DNA of 64,000 nucleotides from Elmis aenea (GCA_947652605.1 OX393577.1:23749466-23813465), one strand, 5' to 3'; shown: positions 25,817 to 37,286, counted from the stretch's first letter. Notes: generated by a model not told the origin, from the letters alone. A program made the numbers and translations.

Positions 25817-28094
25817 CAGAATGGACCAAATTCAAATGTTTTACGGGGTATCTCGGTAACCGTAATAGTTTATGAAAATCTGATATTGGTATCTTGGGCT
25901 ATTTTTTTTGAGAAAAGAACGCCTATCTAATCAGATTTCTTATATCGCTTTCCATTTTGGCACTTCAGAAGAAAAATAAAATTTCATTAATTTTGAAAAT
26001 TTGCTATAACTTCTTTCTTTATTAAAATAGAGCAAAATGTTATTGTGGTTATTTATTAACGTTTCAATGTTTAATTTAAAAAACAAATTAAATAGGAGTA
26101 TTTTTTAGCGACCTTAACTTTCGAGATATGAAGTAAACTTATATGTTTTTAAATAGAAACCCTAGTTGATCATGACTTCATATGAAAGAGCGTTTTTTTT
26201 AGCTTTTTAAAACTATACAGGGTGTCCCAGACTCCCAGATTACATTTTCAGCATGGGGATCTCGCTTATTATAAGAGATGCGGTTTTGTTTAACTTAGAT
26301 GAATTATTCCTTAGTATCAGAGGAGCCACAATCAATTTTTAAAAGCACAAAATTCCTCGTACTTCAGATGTTATAGCAAAAAATATAAAAATGTCGAATT
26401 TCTTTTTCTCTCATAACTTTTTTGTCTTAATCATAAGAACAATTTTATTTGTACTTTCTGAATGTACTTTTTAATGGAGAATGAAACTGTAATTTTAGAT
26501 TATTTAACACCTACCATTTTCGAGATATTACTCCTATTTTTTTTTTTATGGGCCGCAAATTTTGCTATGGAATAGTTAAATGTACTTTTTTTCTCGTTTA
26601 AATGAGATATTACTTGCTATACCTATTTTTATAAATAAGTCACAAAATCAAAATAATCGTATTTTACCCATCACTTATCAAGCTATTTATAAAAATAAAA
26701 ACAAAAAACAACTAATTAAAAATTTTAAATGTTTAATTAAATGTGCCCATAATTACCAATATAACAAATTTGCTACAAAGACTATCTAATTACACAACAA
26801 TACTATAAAATTCTTATGAATGATACTACACAAATAGTAACTATCATTTGACATTTGACAATTAGTTGCTTTTTGTTTTTATTTTCATAGATAGCTTGAT
26901 AAGTGATGGGTAAAATACTGTTTTTCATTTTGTGACTTATTTATAAAAATAGATATAGCAAGCAATATCTCATTTGAAAGAGGAAAAAAAGTCAAATTTA
27001 ACTATTCCATAGCCAACTTCGCGGCTCATAAGAAAAAATGAAACTAGGGGTAATATGTCGAAAACAGTAAGTGTTAAAAAAATCTTAAATAACAGTTACA
27101 TTCTCCATTAAAAAGTACCTCAAGAAAGTACAAACAAAATTGTTCTAACGATAAGACAAAAAAGTTATGAAAGAAAACAGAAATTGGACATTTTCATATT
27201 TTTTGCTATAACATCTGAAGCACGAGGAATTTTGTACTTTTAAAAATTGATTGTGGCTCCTCCCATACTAAGGAATAATTAATCTAATTTAAACAAACCT
27301 GTATCTCTTATAATAAGCGAAATCCCCATGCTGGAAATGTAATCTTGGACACTCTGTATAGTTCGCCATGATATCGTAAACAAGTGATGCTTCATGCTTG
27401 TAATTAATAATCAAGTAAATGTCATATCCAAGTACATTTTTAAACTTTTCGGCCAATTCGTGTGTTCTTTTGCATTTTATAAATGTTTATTGGGGTATTG
27501 TAAATATGGCTAAATTTGAACACTTTTAAAAGTTTATTACGTTAAAAATTTACATTGTAAGTGCTAAAACGTAGCGGCTGCTGCAGAATTTCCTTTGAAA
27601 TGACATTTAGTTGTTTTTTAATTGCGAACACCACCGGTTAATGAAACCATGGCAAACTTGGAGAGTAAAGTTTTTACAAAATTATCCATATCTCGGCTAT
27701 TTTTTGCAACACATATATAAAACTATATATTTTTGAAAAGCTAAAACAATTGTTTCATATAGAGTCATGGCAAACTAGAGTTTTCATTTAAAAAAACATA
27801 AGTTTACTCCAAATCTTAAAGTCAAGGTCGCTAAAAAAATGTAACTTTATTTTTAAATTAAACATTGCAATGTTAGTAAGAAACGAATATAACATTTTGT
27901 TCTAGTTTAAGAAATAAAGTAGTTCATTTTTCATTTTTTGTTAGTGCCAAAATGGAAAGCGATATAAGAAGCTGATTACACAGGCGTTCTATTCTCAAAA
28001 AAAATTAAAAAAATCAAGTGACCGATATCAGATTTTCGCTAACTATGACGGTAACTGAGAAACCCCGTAAAACATTCAAATTTGGTCCATCCTG
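25817..28094. mobile_element. Outer palindromic TA element with a nested palindrome
   Basis: Left end CAGAATGGACCAAATTCAAA and right end TTTGAATTTGGTCCATCCTG (approximate inverse) are next to TA. Arms 25817-26215 and about 27690-28094 match inverted, for example CTTTCCATTTTGGCAC near 25958 against GTGCCAAAATGGAAAG near 27945. A second palindrome (26218-27356) is inserted at the inner edge of the left arm. No coding capacity. Confidence 0.82.
26218..27356. mobile_element. Inner palindromic TA element
   Basis: It begins CAGGGTGTCCCAGACTCCC and ends TCTTGGACACTCTG, next to TA on both sides. Arms of about 450-500 bp match inverted, for example CAATCAATTTTTAAAAG near 26330 with its inverse near 27240. 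It lies wholly inside the element 25817-28094. Confidence 0.83.
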
Positions 28095-28096
28095 TA

Positions 28097-28649
28097 CAAT
28101 CTTATTCCAGTCATCTTTAATGTTTTAACAAGATTCTAATAGTAGCCCTAGAATTTGAAACACATGGTATAACTTTGTTCCTAAGGTTTTAAAACAACCA
28201 CGTATTTTTTACAATAATTAAATTACATAAAATACTTAAAAAATAAAGTATAAAGTTCGCTGACAACAAGAAAATACTGCTGCGCTATTGTGAAAAGCGT
28301 TTTTAACTCCGGTGTTATTGACTGCCAGTATTAAATGCATCATTTTGCTGCTTTTGATGTTTTCGAGATAATACGTGCTGTTACACTGTAACAAACACCA
28401 TTTAAACCGTCGTCTAATGTCAATAAATTTGGGTTTCGGACAGTTTATGTGTACCCGCATACATAAAAGCTTGGCAAAGTTTGTAGAACTTTGTACGTAG
28501 GTCACCGCTTGAACTGGCCGTTTTTGTTTTCAACGGACATACACCAACATGAAAAATGATTTTCCTGTGATACAAAAAAAAGAGTCGAATTGAACAATTG
28601 TTTGCTTTGTTTAGTTTATAATTGGTATACCGCGCCTTTAAATTTGACT
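28097..28649. other. AT-rich stretch, no supported gene
   Basis: A minus-strand open frame of 89 codons (28505-28236) exists, but I recognise no motif in it and no gene structure around it. Confidence 0.4.
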
Positions 28650-28857
28650 ATAAGTACAAACATATAAATATGAACATTGCTGATACAGGAAATAGTTTAG
28701 TTTTTAAGAACAGACATACAACTTTGTTATTTTAAACACAACACCCTGTATATTATTACGTTTTCTTGTAGATAATTTACTTTTGCTTAAAAAACGTTAA
28801 GTATGTCCTATACTTAAAATCAATACTTTTCAAGTTGTTACGATTTTAATAATTTAT
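28650..28857. repeat. Fragment of an older dispersed repeat
   Basis: The segment reads CAACTTTGTTATTTTAAACA followed by CAACACCCTGTATAT and TTACGTTTTCTTG. Similar blocks occur at 31930-32100 and 54340-54480. The Crypton begins within or at the edge of this repeat. Confidence 0.6.
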
Positions 28858-29960
28858 TTTTTGTGCGATCGTACTAGAAACAGCTGTTTTACGGACGCGT
28901 TAGCAACCGTAAAGTACTGCATTACCGGCGTTATCCTTAGCAACGGCCGATAAAGTTACTTTATAGGCCGTTGCCCTTAGCAACGTCCGATAAAGTTACT
29001 TTTACGGCCGTTGCCCTTAGCAACGTCCGATAAAGTAACTACAGCGTACGAAAAAGTAAATTTGCATTTAAGTACTAATGTGCGTGCTGATCTAATTTCT
29101 ATGTAGGGTGTTTAAGTTGGTAACTGTCAAGTTTATAACCAAACATTTTGGTGTTAATGGTTATACTGAGTTCAACGTATAGATAAAGTTCAACGTTCAA
29201 GTACATAATTTTATAATTATTTATAGTTAATTTATAATTAAAAGATGGACCAAGGAAGTGACGAAGAGAGTGATACATCACCCATGAATCACCACCTGAC
29301 GTTCATGAAGAAGCAGAGGCAGTAAAATTAAATCTTCTGCCGAACAAATCTGCAACATTATATGAAAAACAATACAATTTATTTATGGAATGGTGCAATA
29401 ATAAAAAAATAAGTAAATATAGTGAAAACGTCCTGCTTGCTTATTTTTCTCAAAAAGCGAAACAATGTAAATGTTCAACATTATGGTCAACATTTTCAAT
29501 GTTAAAAGCAACTTTAATAGCGAAAAATGATGTAAATATAAGCAAATATTGTAAACTCATTGCATTTTTGAAAAAACAAAACGTGGGTTACAAAGCCAAA
29601 AAATCAAAAGTATTTGTAAGAGACGAGATAAATAGGTTTTTGCTTAATGTACCTGATGAAACCTATTTAATGAACAAAGTAAGTGAAGATATAATTACTC
29701 GATTTTATTCACAGCTTTATATTTTCTAGGTATGTTTAATATTTGCTATTGCTGGTGCATGCCGCCGAGAAGAGCTACGTAATCTTTCTATTGAGAATAT
29801 AAAAGATAATAATGATATCCTTGTAATTAAAATACCCGATTCAAAAACAAGTAAATCAAGAATGTTTACTGTAACCGACGAAATTTGCGATGGAGTAAGT
29901 GCGCTAGAAATATATCGAAAATATACATTATTGAGACCTAACGTCACTCATAAAACATTT

Positions 29961-31024
29961 TTTGTGCGATCGTACTAGAAACAGCTGTTTTACGGACGCG
30001 TTAGCAACCGTAAAGTACTGCATTACCGGCGTTATCCTTAGCAACGGCCGATAAAGTTATTTTATAGGCCGTTGCCCTAAGCAACGTCCGATAAAGTTAC
30101 TTTTACGGCCGTTGCCCTTAGCAACGTCCGATAAAGTAACTACAGCGTACGAAAAAGTAAATTTGCATTTAAGTACTAATGTGCGTGCTGATCTAATTTC
30201 TCCGAGTTCCCGCTATGTAGGGTGTTTAAGTTGGTAACTGTCAAGTTTATAACCAAACATTTTGGTGTTAATGTTAATACTGAGTTCAACGTATAGATAA
30301 AGTTCAACGTTCAAGTACATAATTTTATAATTATTTATAGTTAATTTATAATTAAAAGATGGACCAAGGAAGTGACGAAGAGAGTGATACATCACCCATG
30401 AATACACCACCTGACGTTCATGAAGAAGCAGAGGCAGTAAAATTAAATCTTCTGCCGAACAAATCTGCAACATTATATGAAAAACAATACAATTTATTTA
30501 TGGAATGGTGCAATAATAAAAAAATAAGTAAATATAGTGAAAACGTCCTGCTTGCTTATTTTTCTCAAAAAGCGAAACAATGTAAATGTTCAACATTATG
30601 GTCAACATTTTCAATGTTAAAAGCAACTTTAATAGCCAAAAATGATGTAAATATAAGCAAATATTGTAAACTCAATTACACCATTAATAAATAAATTGTT
30701 TATGATGTACTTTTTATTTACTTAATCAACAAAAAAAGGTTTTTTAAATTAATTATGTACAGAATTATGCAAGTACGTCCACCCTTAACAGCATACGCCG
30801 TCATCTGTCAGTGACAGAATGTCACGTAGTTTCTAACCTATATTTTTAAAAATACTTAAAATTTAAATTGTTTTTGATTCGATCGCACAAAAAATGTAAT
30901 ATGCACCTCGGCCAAAACGTACTTTTTCGGCCTTGCCTTTTTGCTGGCCTCGACTACGTCTCGGCCAGCAAACCAGACGCGGCCGAAAAAGTTACACTTT
31001 TTGGCCTTGGTACATAAATAACTA
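29961..31024 (+). mobile_element. Internally deleted Crypton derivative, copy B
   Basis: It has the same left and right ends as copy A but lacks the catalytic part. The deletion joins copy A positions 29557-29559 to 31441-31443, where both have TCA, so a 3-base microhomology is seen at the junction. It is inserted into the recombinase gene of copy A. The joined reading frame of A implies insertion into a T-run (ACATTTTTCTTG) without a clear duplication. Confidence 0.85.
30359..30694 (+). pseudogene. Truncated Crypton recombinase frame in copy B
   Basis: The first ~103 codons match the N-terminal region of copy A. Unlike A, the frame is intact from MDQGSDEESDTSP into LYEKQYNLFMEWCNNK. After KYCKL the internal deletion joins it to the old C-terminal codons NYTINK and the stop. 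The catalytic Arg, His and Tyr are all missing, so the product could not recombine DNA. If expressed it might still bind DNA or dimerise, which is speculation. Confidence 0.82.
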
Positions 31025-31798
31025 TTTCTTGAAATACCAAAATGGAAAATGCAATAAGCAAGTGGTTGGAATACACACTTTTGGTAAAATGCCTAGTGTT
31101 ATTGCGAAATATTTACAATTACCTAATTCAAATGAATATACCGGCCACTGTTTTCGCCGCACATCGGCATCATTATTAGCTGATGCTGGAGGTGATATCC
31201 TAACTCTAAAGCGACACGGTGGTTGGAAGAGTTCGACCGTCGCTGAAGGTTATGTTGAAGACTCTATAACCAACAAAGTTGAAATCGCTAACAAGATTTT
31301 AAAAGAAAGGAATTTTAATATCAATGCTACAACTCCAAACTTCACTTCCGCTGTGGCGAACACTTCTATATGTAATAAAAATGTACAAGACACTGCCTCA
31401 GGTGTAAATTTGAATAACTGTAATAAATGTACTATCACAATCAATTACACCATTAATAAATAAATTGTTTATGATGTAGTACTTTTTATTTACTTAATCA
31501 ACAAAAGAAGGTTTTTTAAATTAATTATGTACAGAATTATGCAAGTACGTCCACCCTTAACAGCATACGCCGTCATCTGTCAGTGACAGAATGTCACGTA
31601 GTTTCTAACCTATATTTTTAAAAATACTAAAAATTTAAATTGTTTTTGATTCGATCGCACAAAAAATGTAATATGCACCTCGGCCAAAACGTACTTTTTT
31701 GGCCTTACCTTTTTGCTGGCCTCGACTACGTCTCGGCCAGCAAACCAGACGCGGCCGAAAAAGTTACACTTTTTGCCCTTGGTACATAAATAACTATT

Positions 31799-32195
31799 AG
31801 AAAAGGTGGAGGTATCGGGTATTTACCAAGGTAATACAAATTAATTAATATCTCTGTTATTAAAAAAGATACAAAAAAGTTTTATTTACAAAAGTTGTTT
31901 GGTATTACGAGCAGCATGGTCCTGCATTATTTTTTAAATATACCAAGTGTTTGGTTTTCGAGAACCAACATGCAACTTTGTAATTTTATTTTTGCGTTTT
32001 CTTGTAATTTCCATTAAAACCCTTCAGTATGTTCAATGTCCATACCTAAAATTAATATTTCTGGAGTTATTAAATTTTACATTTTTTTCGGAAAAATAAA
32101 ATTCCAATACAAATTACTTAATAGCGTCCTTATTAGAGTAAATACAAAAGTTGTTTGGCATAACGAGCTGTATAATCTTGAATTATTTTTTAATA
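31799..32195. repeat. Older dispersed repeat right of the Crypton
   Basis: Two direct variants of one block occur: AAAAGTTGTTTGGTATTACG near 31880 and AAAGTTGTTTGGCATAACG near 32148. The first is followed by CAACATGCAACTTTGTAATT. The same order of motifs recurs at 54240-54500. A LINE interrupts it on the right. Confidence 0.6.
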
Positions 32196-33280
32196 TCTAT
32201 TTTATTAAGTCATGAGTCCTGCTACTGTTGGGTGTTGGACGGCTGAGTTGTGTTGCGCAGACTTTTTTTCATGTTTTTATGCCTTGTGCTAAATTTTTTA
32301 TGTCTTTCCATTTGATGTTTCTATCTATTGCTGCTTTTTTAGCTTCGTCTTGCCAGCTTTTTCTCGGTCTACCTCTTTTGTTTTATCCCTGTGATCTTGC
32401 TTCATAGGTTTTTCTGGTTAGCCTTTCTTCTTTCATCCCATAAATGTGACCCAATCATCCCAACTGTCTTTTTTGAATTTTTGTTTCAACTGATTTTATC
32501 GTTAATTGTTCTCTATACGTTTCATTTCTGATTCTTTCTTTTTTGGTTTTTCCTTGGAATTTTTCTATAAATCTCATTTCTGCTGCATTCACTCGACTAC
32601 GACTTTTAGTTGTGAGTGTCCACGTTTCACTTTCGTATAAAAGTGCCGGAGTTACTACATTTTTTTGTTCGTTTTGGGTCTTCTCCATTTCCAACAAATG
32701 TTGTTTCTAAACTGTTAAATATTCTTCCCACATTTCCTGTCCTTTCGCTTTTTTTCTTGTCCATTCCTCCGCTTTTCTTTATGATCACTCCTAAATATTA
32801 AAAGCTTATTACCCGTTCCACAACCTAACCCCATTTAAAGTGATGTTATGCCTTTTGTTCTCTGTTGTAACAATCATAATTTTAGTTTTTTCGGTATTTA
32901 CCTATTTTCATATTAATTGTTACTAATTCTTGGTTTAGAGTTTCTAGATTATGTTGCAGATTTTTTTCTGATTCCTCAACCATGTCGTCTGCGAATATTG
33001 GCTCAGTTATGTTAATTTTTTTTTCATTTTTCAGTTGCCTAGGCGAAACGGTCTCATTTTTTGTTTTACTTCTTTAATTATTACCCCATCTATAACTACT
33101 GAGAATAAGAATGGGCTGAGCACGCGTCCTTGTTTTAAGCCTTCTTTTGTTTCAGACTCTTCCGATTCTTCATTTTGGGTTCTTACAATATTTACCGTTT
33201 TTTCGTACATGGCTTTTATTATGTCGATTGCTTTTACATCTATTCCCTTCGTTCTTAGGCCCCTCCATTTAAAATATACC
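32196..33280 (-). pseudogene. RTE-like LINE fragment, reverse transcriptase C-terminus
   Basis: On the minus strand, in several frames, the order is GLKQGRVLSPFLFSVVIDGV (about 33140-33080), the catalytic box IFADDMVEESEKNLQHNLE (about 33000-32945), YLGVI, then YESETWTLTTKSRSRVNAAE, MRFIEKFQGKTKKERIRNET, a GWLGHIYGMKEERLTRK stretch and RGRPRKSWQDEAKKAA. These are the palm and post-palm motifs of insect non-LTR retrotransposons usually grouped near RTE. The 5' part including the endonuclease is missing, and stops and frameshifts are frequent. The 3' end near 32196 (ACTCATGACTTAATAAAA on the minus strand) looks like a LINE tail. Confidence 0.78.
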
Positions 33281-35690
33281 GAGTGTTATGTTTTAAAGAA
33301 TCGACATGCAACTTTTTAACTTTAAACACAACAATAATCTTCCAGAAAGGCGATTTGATTACTTAATATTTGGCTGTTATATTGATTTTCAATAAATTTA
33401 ATATTTCATACATATACCAAAGGGGAAATTCCATAAATCCCAGTTTGCTATCTCAATTTGCTATTCAGCCAAATCAAGCTTTTGTCACGCGTATAACAAT
33501 TTTCCTGCTGGTTTTAAGTGTATTCAAATAAAATTGATTTATTAACTCAAAATGGTATACTAGGCAACGACATTCATGTTCAGTTGACCAGTACCACGCG
33601 ACTTCGAGAACAAAGGCTCTCTGGAACACACTACAGTAATAACGATACCATTGAATTTTAAATTTTGCCAAGAAGGAGTACATAAAGGCTTTAAATCACT
33701 TGAACTGGGTTGAATGTCAAAGATTAAGTCGCTGATATCTACCGGACAATGCACTCTGGTAAAGCAATCGATATACACACAATATCTAGGCGCCACATTA
33801 TTGCAAGTCTATGGTGAGTTTGTTTAAAATCCATTAATCAAACGTCAGGACTTCTTATTGTGTAGTAGGTAGTTCACTTACGATTCCGCATATTAATATA
33901 CATTTCTTATAAATCTCAAGGAAAAAATATGATTAACATTTTATTAATTGGAAAAAATCGCCTTCTTATTTAAAACTATTTAACTTGCATTTTTTTTTAG
34001 GGATCACTCGATTTCATATTTATTTACGAGTTTAGTTTCTTTAATTCCAGGATTTGCTGAAGATATACAGATAAATAAGAAATATAAACAAATTAAACTC
34101 CCTTTAATTTTTGCAGTTTGTCTAGGTGTGGTCCATTCGTTTAATTTTAAACGATGTGGTGTCCTAAAATAATAAACAAACAACATGAGAAGTAGGAAAT
34201 AATTCAATAATAAACAAAGTACAATTCATATAACGAAACATCTGCTTATCTATAAAATATATTGTTGGTGTTAGTGTTTTTATTGCGGTATAAAGACTAT
34301 AATTCGCGCTGATTATAACAGTTATTGAATTAGAACTTCAGAAATTCAATACAACAGGTAAAGATTGTTCCTGGGTACAATAAAAACATAATTTAATGTT
34401 AAGCTGAAAAACAAATTTCATCATCCAACTAATTTATCTGTGTTCATATGTTGTTTTAAGTTTAATGTGGAACCGATCAACTCATATGCAAATGTATGTT
34501 ATTACAGTAACTGCGACAATAACACGAACAACTGAAAAGTAATATTTGAAATTTGCATTCCCTAACACAAGCAAGCATACACGTGATACAAAAGCAAACA
34601 GTTTCACATTTTGCGCCGCCGATATAATTTTAATGAAGCAGTTTTGTTTGTGAGAGTTAAATTAGATATAATTACTGAAGGTGCTAGAAATAACATGTTA
34701 CGTCGAGATCCAAGAAAAATGTAAAGAAATTGTTAATTATACAAGTGGTGCGAAAAATAAATTAGAGCTTTCCGTGAAATATAAAATAAAAATCGAAACA
34801 TTAATTAAAAGGTTTTGGTAGGTACGTTAAAAAAACCGTTCGCGACCAAGTTTTGCACCTTCCTGGAATGTTCAAACAAAAAAAAAACTAATATGTGATT
34901 TTCGTTTATAAAAATCTTAAAAATCTTTTATTTATCAATGTTTATCGAGATGGAAAACAATGTGCATATTGAAAATGTAATTTAAAATTTAATGTTCTAG
35001 TACATTTCATAAAAGTTTTATGTCTTATTGAACAATCAAACTTTTAACAAACATTAAATAAACGTTAAAAGATAACAGAAAATTTAAAAACTGTGAATAA
35101 TATTTAACAGTTTGATATAATTAAGCGCTAAATTAAAATTAAACTGTATCAAAAATTTATCAATGCTGTGGAAAACTTTAAAATAACATCACAACTCACA
35201 ACTCCAAGTTTCTTCCTCTTCATAAAAGTTTAATTACTAATACTGATCAAATCTCCTTAAAAAGTGAACTAGGTCTAAAATTTTTGTAGCCAGTGTATTT
35301 ATAATATATAAAAAATTGCTTTATACGTCTATAAGATTTGCTTTCCAAATTTACTAATGTTAAAGCCTGAAATTAATTTTGTTAGAAAATTAAAAGATAA
35401 CATTAATAAAGAATATTTATATTGAATGTTACTGTCTTAATTTTTACCAAACTTTATAATTTTTCGTCATTTTTTTTCGAAATTGTTTTTATTATTAAAT
35501 GTAGGTCTTTGGGGTAGTTTTTGGAGTCCTTTAATTAAAATCGTTTTACTTGAGTGTTTATTGGCCAATGATGCTTAATTTAATTTAAATTTAAACAAAC
35601 AACTCATCAATGAAAAAAAGTGTTATTACAATAAACCCTAACAGACCCTATAGTGAAACTTTAATTGGTAGATTGGTAAAGAATTGTCAA
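33281..35690. other. AT-rich DNA; short continuation of the repeat, possible old coding fragment
   Basis: 33281-33330 repeats the block seen at 31938-31985 (GACATGCAACTTTTTAACTT) and seems to be the part cut off by the LINE. At about 33575-33815 both strands have fairly open, high-complexity frames (see findings), but I recognise no family. The rest, to 35690, shows nothing I can support. Confidence 0.45.
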
Positions 35691-35694
35691 ATAC

Positions 35695-36135
35695 CTACTG
35701 TTAATTATCTACAGGGAAATACCGGAAGTTGACGTCTACTTTCTTGTTTCAAATACAATGGTCTATTTTTTATTGCATTTTTGGATTAAACACGTTATTT
35801 TAGATGAACTATTAATAGCATACCCTATCCCTATACCTAAGTGCAGTCGTTTTTTAGATTTTTTGGACTTTTTTTAAATTTTTTGAGTTTCATAGTGAAT
35901 GCTTAATATTATCTATCGCCGCCATTTTTGAAGAGAAAACGCTTAAATTTAGACTATGCATAGAAGAATTTTTGCAATCGATGCATTACTTACAGGGTGT
36001 TCAAAATTTTAGACCAATAAAACTCGTTTTTTTCAAATACAATGACCAATTTTTTTTTCATTTTCTAATTCAAAAGTAAATTCTACATCAATCTGTATTA
36101 GCGTTTCCTATACCTATCTGCAATAATTTTCGAAT
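35695..36135. repeat. Two related direct copies of a CAGGG-ended repeat
   Basis: The first begins CTACAGGGAAATACCGG at 35711 and the second TTACAGGGTGTTCAAAATT at 35992. Both continue with a TTTCAAATACAATG block, a T-run, and then a CCTATACCTA-like motif. They are the same orientation and lack inverted partners. Confidence 0.5.
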
Positions 36136-36137
36136 TA

Positions 36138-36486
36138 TTAAGAATTTTTCATAAAGTTAACAGAAATTGCAACATTTTTTAATAGTAAGCCTTGGAAATG
36201 ACAACAAATATTCCAATATTGCAATATTCCTTCGTCTTCTAATAATATCATCTCTCTTTTAATTAACTTAAATACATCATTTTGTGGCACAATTTTGTGT
36301 TTTGCATTTATTGCTATTTTTTTATTTATGGCAGACTGCAATTATAAAATAATACAAATCAAATTTTAAAAAAAATAATAATACCGAGTACCGGTATTAG
36401 ACCATCAAATAAGACGGTATTTCGATATTGTAAAATGGCACGGTATACCGGTATTCGGTATACCGGTATACCTGTATTGCAATCAC
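36138..36486 (-). pseudogene. hAT remnant with TACCGG repeats
   Basis: A 67-codon minus-strand frame (36341-36138) reads VPQNDVFKLIKREMILLEDE, which resembles the segment just before the C-terminal dimerisation region of hAT transposases. The continuation is frameshifted. To its right, 36380-36475 holds repeats of TATACCGGTAT, followed by GTATTGCAATCAC, an inverse hAT-type terminus (GTGATTGCAATAC). The right edge abuts a palindromic element. No target duplication could be read. Confidence 0.6.
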
Positions 36487-36488
36487 TA

Positions 36489-37102
36489 GTGTAGACTTGG
36501 AGCACGCAACATAACAATTTCAATGGTAAAATTTTAAAAGTCGTATATTATCTCCCCTAATTATTTTAGAAAAAAAGTGCAAATTGGTTTTCCAATAACT
36601 GAAAATAGAGAAAATTACTAAACGCGTTTTGACAAAAATCTGTAGTGCCTTGGAATTATGCTGTGACAACTGCCTATCCGAATAACGCTTATACTGTCAC
36701 TTTGACGCTAAGTTTATTCTTAATTGTCATTTTTATTATTGCTGGGAATGAAAACATACCTAATTGTATAAAATAAATATTTAATAAAATAAAAAATATA
36801 ATAATTAAGAATCAATTTCGCGTCAAAGTGACAGTATAAGCATTATTAGGATAGGCAGTTGTCACAGCATAATTACAAGGCACTATAGATTTGGGTCAAA
36901 ACGCGGTTTGTAATTTGCTTAATTTTCAGTTATTGGAAAACCAAAAATTAATATTGATTACATTTATGGATACAGAATTTTTTTCTCTCAAAAAAAAAAC
37001 GTCTTTGCACTTTTTTTCTAAAATAATTAGGGGAGATAATATACGACTTTTAAAATTTTACCATTGAAATTGCTATGTTGCGTGATCCAAGTTTACACCC
37101 TG
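36489..37102. mobile_element. Palindromic TA element
   Basis: The right end AAGTTTACACCCTG before TA has a decayed inverse at the left (GTGTAGACTTGGAGCACGC). Arms match well: ATTATCTCCCCTAATTATTT near 36548 against its inverse near 37020, and GTTGTCACAGCATAATTACA near 36860 against its inverse near 36650. Each arm is about 270 bp with a loop of about 80 bp. No coding capacity. Confidence 0.8.
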
Positions 37103-37286
37103 TATAACCCTATAATTACATATAAAACTTAATTATTTCAATGCGGCCGCAATGAACTGTGTAAACTCTAAAAAAGCGAGAAAAGATATAAAATGCATCT
37201 GCTCATCCGTAGCAAAGTGCAAATGCAATGAACTAGTGAACCATGAACTAACTATATGGCTTTTTTGTACAGTTAGCTTTTATATA

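Larger units (their letters stand above)
29245..31463 (+). pseudogene. Crypton tyrosine recombinase, interrupted
   Basis: The product would cut and join DNA through a Tyr nucleophile. The gene starts at ATG 29245 (MDQGSDEESDTSPMN); a one-base deletion near 29297, compared with copy B, shifts the frame. The N-terminal core-binding-like region reads KSATLYEKQYNLFMEWCNNK. The catalytic part has an Arg in AGACRREELRNL (from 29745), then after copy B the H-x-x-R motif in TGHCFRRTSASLL, the conserved His in LKRHGGWKS and the Tyr in TVAEGYVED (near 31250). An intron is inferred at 29679-29729: GTAAGT donor, TTTTCTAG acceptor, 51 bp with an in-frame stop. Its removal joins MNK to VCLIFAIAG in frame. 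Copy B splits the frame between HKTF and FLKYQNGK, which is in phase when B is removed. The stop is at 31461-31463. Family assignment is firm; subclass (insect Crypton) is inferred. Confidence 0.86.
28858..31798 (+). mobile_element. Crypton (tyrosine recombinase) element, copy A
   Basis: The boundaries are defined by three copies in this window sharing the left end TTTTTTGTGCGATCGTA and the right end GGTACATAAATAACTATT. The element encodes a tyrosine recombinase and has no long terminal inverted repeats or obvious target duplication, as known for Cryptons. Near the left end are three copies of a ~47 bp unit with the hairpin CGTTGCCCTTAGCAACG. An inverse of the left end (CGATCGCACAAAAAA) lies at 31652-31666, about 130 bp inside the right end. 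Copy B is inserted within the coding region. Confidence 0.85.

Noticed and set aside
28236..28505. 89-codon minus-strand frame
   Set aside because: Fair composition but no recognised motif, no gene signals and no element context. It was kept only as part of the intergenic entry.
29099..30473. Tandem segmental duplication of ~1.1 kb
   Set aside because: The repeated block is explained better by two copies of a Crypton with the same ends, one nested in the other, since the interrupted frame continues after the second copy.
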